Assembly (NCBI GenBank): GCA_009926905.1
Contig: RFNX01000218.1
Span: 1-10,534, forward strand
Direction: 5' to 3'
From: Flavobacteriales bacterium
Lineage (GTDB): Bacteria; Bacteroidota; Bacteroidia; Flavobacteriales_D; Crocinitomicaceae
DNA length: 10,534 bases
Part shown: piece by piece, positions 1 through 9,400 of the stretch
Numbering within the stretch: the stretch's first letter is position 1
Layout of the letters: every line of letters begins with the position of its first letter
Made by a program: the position numbers and the translations under genes
The notes under the pieces: model-generated
Databases searched by the model: none
What the model saw: only the letters and a program-made list of their open reading frames with translations
What the model was told of the DNA's origin: nothing

Positions 1-1
1 A

Positions 2-106
2 TTAGAATCAGTGGGTGTTTTTAATGAATTTGATGGTTTCACCGAAGTTTCCTCGGTGCTTTTTCCTGACTTAACCGTTAACTTAGTTGAACTATTCAAA
101 GATTAA
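2..106 (+). CDS. C-terminal fragment of an upstream gene, possibly Uma2 family nuclease
   Basis: An open frame runs in from the left edge and ends at TAA 104-106, giving the last 34 residues of a protein whose start lies outside the window. The end reads ...VSSVLFPDLTVNLVELFKD. A short hydrophobic stretch followed by 'PxLxVxLxELF' at the very C-terminus resembles the end of Uma2 (DUF820) family putative endonucleases, which are common in Bacteroidota and often finish with a 'LPGLxxxLxEIF'-like motif. Only the tail is visible and no catalytic residue is present, so the family assignment is a weak inference from motif memory. The gene is co-oriented with the giant gene downstream, with a gap of about 160 bases that carries its own promoter candidate, so co-transcription is not required. 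Confidence 0.5.
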   Translation, partial: LESVGVFNEFDGFTEVSSVLFPDLTVNLVELFKD

Positions 107-191
107 TTCTACTACGGCGCAACGGACTTAATTTTAAATTCTCCATTCCGAATCCCATTACTTTGTGTCATTTGAACAATTTGTATTAAAC

Positions 192-223
192 TTATGTTAA
201 TAAAACGTTTTTTTGTATCTTTG
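192..223 (+). promoter_or_regulatory. Bacteroidota-type promoter candidate for the giant gene
   Basis: TATCTTTG at 216-223 matches the Bacteroidota -7 consensus TAnnTTTG exactly. The -33 region is weak: TTATG at 192-196, with a 19-base spacer, is only a partial match to TTTG/TTG. Transcription would start near 230, leaving a leader of about 35 AT-rich bases before ATG 266. No purine-rich Shine-Dalgarno sequence precedes that ATG (the bases are AAGTCCTCC), which is normal for this phylum. The rest of 107..265 shows no gene and no convincing terminator for the upstream gene. Confidence 0.5.
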
Positions 224-265
224 TTAGCCGTTTTTTAAAATTTATAAACTATTCTTAAGTCCTCC

Positions 266-421
266 ATGTCCTATATTTTTAGTAGTTTACTGGCTTTTTT
301 TGCAGGGAATTCTAGGGGTAAGGAAGGATTTTTATTTCGTTTTTTTGAACGCAGTTCGTTGAAATTTAGTCTATTATTTTTTCTTTTTGTTTATACTTTT
401 TCCACACAAGTTTTTTCGCAG
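266..421 (+). other. Extended N-terminal signal peptide
   Basis: Residues 1-52. The hydrophobic core is about residues 34-44 ([11 protein letters not shown]), followed by a small-residue region ending ...TQVFSQ, with a plausible Sec cleavage near residues 51-52 before CTHTITL. The n-region is unusually long (about 31 residues, with basic R17, K19, R25 and R29). If translation began at the TTG codon at 359 (residue 32) the peptide would have a conventional length of about 21 residues, beginning with K and then the core. The region holds several T runs (295-301 and 340-346 are seven bases each). Confidence 0.75.
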
Positions 422-3400
422 TGCACGCATACTATAACTTTATATGACCTCAATTCAGATGGTTGGAATGGAGGTACTGTTACAGTTCAGGTTAATGGAG
501 TAGATGTATTAACAGGTTTAGGCCCTACTTTTGCAACAGGTAATTTTACAGGTCCATCTTTTACCTTTAATGCGAGTGCTGGACAAACGATTACAGTAAT
601 AAGAACAGCAGATGGTAGTGCACCTGCTGATATGAGAGTAAAAGTTTATGGGCCAGATTGTCAAACCAATGCAATTCTTTTTTCAAATCCAACAGTATTT
701 CCAGGGATCTCTGGAATAGCGAATTGTAATACAGCTACCGACCAAACTTCTTCAGGAAGCAACTATTGGATTGGATATGTTTATTCTGCTCACAATGGTA
801 ACAGCCCTCCCGCAAATGCATTTACAACCACATTTGTTGCTAGTTTAACAGAACCTGAAATTTTTAATAGAAATTACGGGACAAATGGTCCAGATGGTTG
901 CAATACAACTTATTACACTAACGATTTTGCAATTCGTTACAGGATGACGAAAAATTTTACTGCCGGAATTTACAATTTCATAATTGGTGCAGACGATGGA
1001 GTGCGTTTAAGCGTTGATGGTGGCGCAACATGGTTAATCAGTGATTGGCAAAATCATGGCTATAGAACTCAAACAGGTTCTGTATTTTTATCAGGAAACG
1101 TTAATTTAGTTTTAGAATATTATGAAAGAGGTGGAGGTTCACAAATTTCTTTTTCGTATGCTTCAGGAGTACTTCCAACGGCTCAATTAATAAGCGGAGC
1201 TAACATTTTTACAAACTACACAGGATGTTCTGGTACTTTTTATGATAGTGGTGGAGATGCATCTGGAAGCTATGGTAATAGTGAAGTTCAACAAGTTACT
1301 TTCTACCCTTCATCTCCAGGTTTTGCTGTGGTATTAACTTTTTCGAGCTTTGCAACTGAAGCTTCATATGATGGTATGATGTTTTATAATGGTAATAGCA
1401 CTGCTGCTCCATTAATTTCATCTGGTACAGCTGCTGGTACCAATGCTACTACTGCGCCCGCAGGTTCTTATCACGGGACAAATTCTCCAGGCACCATTAC
1501 TTCCACCGCCGCAGATGGCTCACTAACCGTTGTTTTTCGTTCTGATGGGAATACTGTTAATACAGGATGGATAGCTACCGTCAGTTGCAATGTTGTTTGT
1601 ACTCCTAATACAGCACCAACATCAATTTCAGGCACAAACACCATTTGTGCAGGGCAGTCAACAACTTTAACGAGTGTGGGTGGTTCAGGAGAATCTGAAG
1701 CTGATGATGTCTGGTACGAAGGTTCATGTGGTACTGAATGTTATACTCAAGAATTTACGAATGCTCCAGCAAGTGTCACTCAAACAACTGTGAATTCAAC
1801 AAGTTCAGGAATAGTCAATGTGACTTCAACAGGTGGAGACCCGAATATTAACTTAACAAATGTCGGTACTTATAACACTTCAACCTGTAAATTCATAAAC
1901 ATTCGTTATAGAGTACTATCTGGAACTCCAGGTTTAGCTGAAATTTACTTCTCTAAAAATGGTGGTGGAGATGTATCAGAAAGCATGGTTGTTAGGGGAA
2001 CTTACGTAAATAGTTCTGCATGGCAAATATTGTCCATAGATATGAGTACCAATCCTAATTGGTTTGGAAACATTACAGGTTGGCGATTTGATTGGACAAC
2101 GAATGATGCTGTGAATATGGAATTTGATTTCATCTCACTTTCTTCTAAACCGATTGTTGCTGTTGGTGCTACTGCTACATTTTCACCTCTTGTTACAACT
2201 ACTTATTTTACTGCAAAAAAAGGTCCTTGTAATACTACCACTTGTGCTTCACGAACTGTTACTGTTAATCCAATAGCACCAACTGTTCAACTGACTGGAA
2301 CGTCGCCTTTATGTGCAGGTACAACAACAACATTATCTTTAAATTATCCAACAGGAGGAACGATCTCAACAAGTGGAGGTTACCGTTATCATGCTTTTAC
2401 CTCATCTGGTTCGTTAGTAGTCCCAGCTGGATTTACTGGTGCTGCTGATGTATTAGTAGTTGCCGGTGGCGGTGGTGGTTCTAATAGAGGTGGTGGTGGT
2501 GGTGCCGGCGGATTGGTATTTAGTCCAAATTTTAGTTTAACACCAAGTTCAACAATTTCAGCAACAATTGGCGCAGGAGGTGCCGCACAAACGAATGGTT
2601 CCAATTCAGTTTTTGGCTCAATAACCGCAATAGGAGGTGGACGAGGAGGAAGTCATGACCCAACACCAACTGTGGCTACAAATAATGGACAAACAGGTGG
2701 TTCAGGTGGTGGTGCAGCAATGAATTACAATGCAAGCATTTTTACAGGTGGTGCATCCACTCTAAATCAAGGAAATATTGGAGGAACCTCAGGTGTTGCA
2801 GGTACTGATCAACCAAGAAATACGGGTGGTGGTGGTGGCGCTGGACAAGCTGGACGTGCCGGAGCAAATGGAAATGCTTCATGGACGAGTGGAACAACAC
2901 CAAAAGGTGGAGACGGTTTACAATATTCTCAGTTCTCTACAGTGGGTGGAAGCCCTGCAGGTTGGTTTGCCGGTGGAGGAGGGGGCTCACGTGGAGGCTC
3001 GGATAGACAAGGTGCAGGTGCAGGAGCAGGAGGGCAAGGTGGTGGTGGAGCTGGTACTACAACTGCTACAGGAACCGCAGGAATTGCCAATACAGGTGGT
3101 GGTGGTGGTGGTAGTGAAAGTACAGGCGGTGCAGGTGGTTCAGGTGTAGTTTTGGTTAGATATTATGTGGGTACAGGAACTTGGGCAAGCTCAAATCCAG
3201 CGATTGCAACAGTTGATGCAACAGGAGTTGTGACTGGTGTCGCAGCAGGTACTGCAAATATTACTTATACAGTCGCAGCGACAGGTGCTTGTGCTGGTTC
3301 CGTCTCTTCTTTTGCAATTACGGTTACGGCCAATACATTTTCAGCGCCGTCTTCATCCCCAGTTGTTTGTATCAATACTGCTTTGACGCCTATAACCATG

Positions 3401-6400
3401 ACAACCACCGGAGCAACTGGCATAGGAACAGCAACAGGATTACCCGCGGGAGTGACAGCTTCGTGGTCGGCTAATACCATCACAATTTCTGGTACACCAA
3501 CAGCTTCAGGTACTTTCAATTATTCCGTTCCTTTGACTGGTGGTTGCGGAACAGTAAGTGCCACGGGAACTATTATTGTAAATCCTAATAACACAACAAC
3601 AAGCATCTCTCCTTCTTTCTGTGTGGGAGCACCTTTGGTAGCAAATAATACGATGACAACTACAGGTGCATCTGGAATTGGAACAGCAACAGGTTTGCCA
3701 CCGGGAGTATCTGCAAATTGGGCAGCAAATACCATCACTTTAAGCGGAACACCAACTTCTGATGTTGGAAGTCCATTTTCATACTCTATACCTTTAACAG
3801 GCGGTTGCGGGGCAGTTTCTGCTACAGGTACTATAACTATAATCCCCTCAAATCAAATTACTGGAGCAAGTAGCCCTAGTGCCATTTGTTTAGGTGCCAC
3901 ATTGACAACGGTTAACTTTAGCATTGGACTTTTAACTGGAATCAACGTGACTGGTTTGCCTGCAGGTGTTTCTTCCACTTCGAGTAGTATTTCTGGCACG
4001 CCATCTGTTGCAGGAGTTTTTAATTATACCATTGGTAGTACAGAAGGATGTACCGCAACAGGTACGATAACTGTAAATGGACCAAATACAATTACACTTA
4101 CCTCTGCTTCTGGAACGAATAATCAACAGGCATGTAGAAATTCAGCGATTACAAGTATTACTTATGGAACCACGGCTACAACAGGTATACTAAACAGTGG
4201 AGTTTTAGGAGCGAATGGTTTACCACCTGGTGTTTCAGCAACATGGTCTGCGAACACTGTAACCATTTCAGGGACACCAACAGCGACAGGAACTTATAAT
4301 TACACCATTACACCAACAGGAGTTTGTGGTGCAGCAACTTTAGCTACAGGAACAATTTATGTCAATGCTTTACCAAATATTTCAGGTGTTTCAACTGTCG
4401 CTACAACCTGTTCTAATTTAAATCAGTCTGCTGTCTTTACCATTTCAGGAACTTCAGGTACAACAGTTTCTTATACTTTAAATGGAACGCCTGGAACAAT
4501 TACACTTTCTTCAAACACAGCTCAAATAACCATACCAAGTGTAACAACAACACAAACAATGGTACTTACTAGCGTAACAAATGGAACGTGTGCCATTACT
4601 CCGACTGGAAGTACAATGACTGCAACAACAAATGTATCTAGCACTTGTCAACCCATGACAGAATGTAATTTGGCAGTTCTAACAATTGGTAACAATACAG
4701 CATTAACGTTTTCTTCAAATGCTGCATTTGCACAAACAGTTCAAGAACGCTTAGTTAGTGACGGTTCAAATAATTCCTCAGTTGATTGGTCTTCTAACTT
4801 CACTTCAACCAATATTTTAACAAATGAAGGTGGGGCTTCAACGGTTTCTACAGGATTTATGAATTCTTATAATGGGATTTTAGGCGTGCCCGGATATACT
4901 AGTGCAACTACAACGGCCTCGGTTTCTTCACAAAATACGAAAGCAGTTAGTTTGATAAATGGATTGTCTGGAACTTTACAATCACGAACAATTTTAACCA
5001 CAACAGCCCCAATACCTTTTAATAGTTTAGCTTTTAGAAGTGTGATACCTGTTACTTCCACTACATTTTATGCAGCAGGTTCAGGTTCTGGGAGTCCTGC
5101 TACAGGAGGAATTTGGTATGTTGATATTACTAATGCTTCGAGCCCTGTTTATACTCAGTTATTATCAACATCAGGGAATGTTAGGAATTTAGAAATTTAT
5201 AATGGTACGCTTTATTTTTCAGGAACAGGGATAACCGTGAATTCAGTAAGTACCATTGGTATATTTCAATTAGGTACAGTGGGTACTCTACCCACTACTG
5301 GTTCTCAAACAGTTACAACAATCATATCTTACACCTCAGGCGTTCCAGGTGGTTTTGCAATCTCACCTGATGGTTGTACCATTTATATTGCAGATGCTTC
5401 TTCTCAAACAACAAGAAGAGGAATTAGTAAATGGTCAAATTCAACTGGTACTTGGACGATGGTTGGTTCTAACTATTCTCCTACAAATGGAACAAATAAT
5501 AGTTATGGCTATGGACTTACTGCAGATTTTAGTGGTACAGTAAACAAAATATATTATACTGCTGGTTATGTTGGAGCTATCGTTTCACAATTGGTTCCCA
5601 ATACAATTTTCGGGGTACAAGAATCAGGAAATGGAACAACAGCAACATGGACATCACTTTTTACTCCAGTTACTGTTTCTAATTACAGATTAGCTGGAAT
5701 AGATTTCTCTCCTAATTCTTATAAACCTTTTAATATAACAACTCAACCCAGTTCAGCTGCAAGTACATGCGTTGGAGCACCTACAACTTTATCAGTTGCT
5801 ACTGATTATGTTGGAACAGCAACTGTTAATTACCAATGGTTCAAGAATACAAGCTCAGGTTCATTGTGCAGTAATAGTTGGGTTGCCATAGCAGGAGCAA
5901 ACAGTCCAAATTATACTTTTACCCCAGCTTCATCTGGAACAGAATATTATTACGTAAAAATTTGGACAAGTTGTGCTTCTGTTCAGGTAAGTAATGTTTC
6001 AACGATTACTATTGGAACAGGTTCGCTAATTACTGCGACAATTACTCCATCATCGTCCTTTCCAATTTGTGCTGGTTCTAATGTTACTTTAACAGCTAGT
6101 GGCTCAAATGGAACGCTTCCATACACTTACAGTTGGTCAACGTCACCAGTTCAAACAACTGCTGCAATTACTGTTAATACAAATGCAACTTATACAGTTA
6201 CCGTAACTTCAGCATCAGGATGTATTGCACAACAGTCTATCACAGTTAGTTCAACACCTTCTCCTAATTCTCCTTCAATAGGTACACTTACGCAACCCAA
6301 TTGTACAACTGCAACAGGTAGCATTGTGCTCAATGGTTTGCCCTCAACAGGCACTTGGAATTTAACAGGAACGCCTTCAGGAAGTGTTACAGGTGGTTCA

Positions 6401-9400
6401 GGTGCTTCAACAACGCTCACTGGTTTAGCAGCGGGACAAAGCTATACATTTACAGTTACACAAAATGGTTGTACATCCAGTGTTTCTAATGCTGCGGTAT
6501 TGATCACCCAACCTGTTACGCCAACGGCTCCAACTATTGGCACCATTACGCAACCAACATGTACCCTTGCCACAGGAAGTGTACAATTGAGTGGTTTACC
6601 TGCTAGTGGAAACTGGACCGTAACAGCTTCAAATGGCTTAACTTTAGCAGGCACGAATTCAACAACTGGAACCTTTACGGGTTTACCCACAGGTAATTAT
6701 ACTTTTACTGTAACGAATGCAGATGGGTGTACCTCAACGGCATCAGCAAATGCAGTTATAAATGCGCAACCTATTACACCAACTGCACCAGTAATTGGTG
6801 CAATTACTCAAGCAACTTGTTCAACACCAACTGGAAGTGTGGCTTTAAGTGGTTTGCCGTCCTCTACTTGGACGGTTACAGGTTCACCTTCAGGTAGTGC
6901 AACGGGAACTGGAACAACAGGAACAGTTTCTGGTTTAACAGCAGGAATAACCTATACATTTACTGTCACAAATGCAGATGGATGTACTTCAACTGCCTCA
7001 GCAAATGCAATTTTAACAGCTGCACCAAACGTACCAAGCGCACCCACTATTGGGACAATCACACATCCAACTTGTCCGACACCAACAGGAACAATTGCTC
7101 TTAGTGGTTTGCCATCAGGTGCTTGGACGATAACAGGTTCACCATCAGGAAGTGCAACTGGTTCAGGAACAACCACTTCCATTTCTGGTTTAGCTCCCGG
7201 AACTGTTTATACCTTTACAGTGACAAACACGTCAAGTGGCTGTACATCAGTAGCTTCTGCAACTGCAACAGTGAACGCAATTCCTACAGGTCCAGCTGCG
7301 CCGAACATTGGAACTATAACTCAGCCATCTTGTATAGTACCTACAGCTAATATTGCTTTAAGTGGTTTGCCTTCTAGCGGCACATGGACGATTACGGGTT
7401 CGCCATCAGGAAGTGCAACGGGTACAGGAACATCTACAGTAGTAACAGGTCTTTCCCCAAACCAAACTTATACCTTTACTGTAACTGATGCAAATGGTTG
7501 TGTTTCAGTAGCTTCTTTAAATGCAGTTGTAAATGACCTTCCAAGTGGATCACCAGCACCAACCATAGGAACAATTATACAGCCGACATGTACTGTTAAT
7601 ACTGGAAGTATTACCTTAACTGATTTACCTTCTTCAGGTACATGGACAATTACAGGTTTTCCAAGCGGAGGAGCAACTGGAACAGGAACAAGTATTACTC
7701 TTACTGGTTTCACTGCAGGAACGAACTATGTTTTTATAATAACAGATGCAAATAGTTGTACTTCTTCAACCTCAGCGCCAGCTAGTGTGAATAATATACC
7801 TACCGCACCAACAATTTCTGCTTCTGCAGGAGCTTGTGCAGGTTCGGTAGCACCCATAAATGTAACAGCAACTGGTGGTCTTGCACCTTACGATGTAAGC
7901 TGGTCTGGGACAACAACTGGAAATCCACCTGGATCAGAAATAACTGTTTCAGGCGGTAGTTATGCAATAACAGGCTTAGGTTCAGGAACGTATAATGTTA
8001 CCATTACAGATGCAAACAATTGTACATCAGTTCAAAATTCAATCTCAATTACTTGTGCGAGTTGTACCAACCCTACCATTGACACGCAGGCTTCACCAAT
8101 TTCAGAATGTATTGGTGGAACGCAAACGCTTACTATTGTTGCAAGTGGCACATCATTAACGTATCAATGGTATTCAAATACATTAAATAGCAATTCAGGA
8201 GGAACGCTTATTGCAATAGGAACTTCAGCTTCTTTCACACCACCAAGTGCAAGTGCAGGAACGGTTTATTATTATTGTGTGGTGAGTTCAAGTTCATGTT
8301 CTACTACCTCAAATGCTGTTGAAGTGGTAGTTAATCCCAACAATACAGCTGGAGCAGCATCTTCGACACCAACTGTTTGTATTGGAACTGCACTTAGTTC
8401 ACCAATAACAATTGCTACAACTGGCGCAACTGGTATTGGCTCAGCAACAGGTTTGCCAACAGGAGTTAGTGCTTCTTGGTCCTCAAATACTATATCTATC
8501 ACAGGAACTCCTTCTCAATCAGGAACTTTTAACTATAATATTCCATTAACTGGAGGTTGTGGTTCAGTAAATGCCACGGGAACAATTACTGTTACACCTG
8601 AAAATACGGCTGCTTCAGCATCTTCAAATCCAACAGTTTGTTTGGGAACAGCGATTTCGCCAAGTGTAACAATTGCGACAACAGGTGCAACAGGAATTGG
8701 TACAGCTACTGGATTACCTACAGGTGTTTCAGCCTCTTGGTCAGGGAATGTCATCACGATTTCTGGAACTCCAAGTACACTAGTTGGAAGTCCATTTACT
8801 TATACAATCCCTTTATCGGGTGGTTGTGGAACAGTTGATGCATCAGGAACTATAACGGTAACAGACCCACCAAGTGCGCCTATTGTTGGTGTTGTCACAC
8901 AGCCAGATTGTGCTACAGCAACTGGTTCGGTTGCATTAAGCGGTTTACCTTCAGGAGGAACTTGGACAATAACAGGTTCTCCATCAGGGAGTTTAACAAA
9001 TTCAGGAACAACAGCAACAATTTCAGGGTTGACACAATCAACAAACTACACATTTACTGTTACATTTGGTGGGTGTACTTCAAGTGCTTCAACAAATGCA
9101 GTTATCAATGCTCAACCTCCAATCCCAACGCCAGTCACTTTAGAGTTAATACAACCAACTTGTAATGATTTGGGAGTTATAAAAGTATTAACTCCAGCAG
9201 CAGGAGTAGGCATCACATTTACTGTTACAGGAACAAATCCTGTGGTTGCATCAAACACGAGTAGCAACGCAATATTCTCAGGAATCACGCCTGGAGTTTA
9301 CAGTGTAACCGCATCAAACGGCACCTGTTCGACCGCAGCTGTGACTTGCACCATCAATCCGCAACCGAGTACGCCAACAATTTCTGGTACAGCTTCAACG

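Noticed and set aside
2489..3112. Triplet GGT runs as possible phase-variable microsatellites
   Set aside because: The runs are short (five and six units) and in multiples of three, so slippage would only change glycine number. They are explained by glycine-rich coding sequence.
6266..7801. Assembly collapse or recent expansion of the B array
   Set aside because: Adjacent units differ at many synonymous and some amino acid positions, so they are distinct units; nothing in the sequence indicates collapse.
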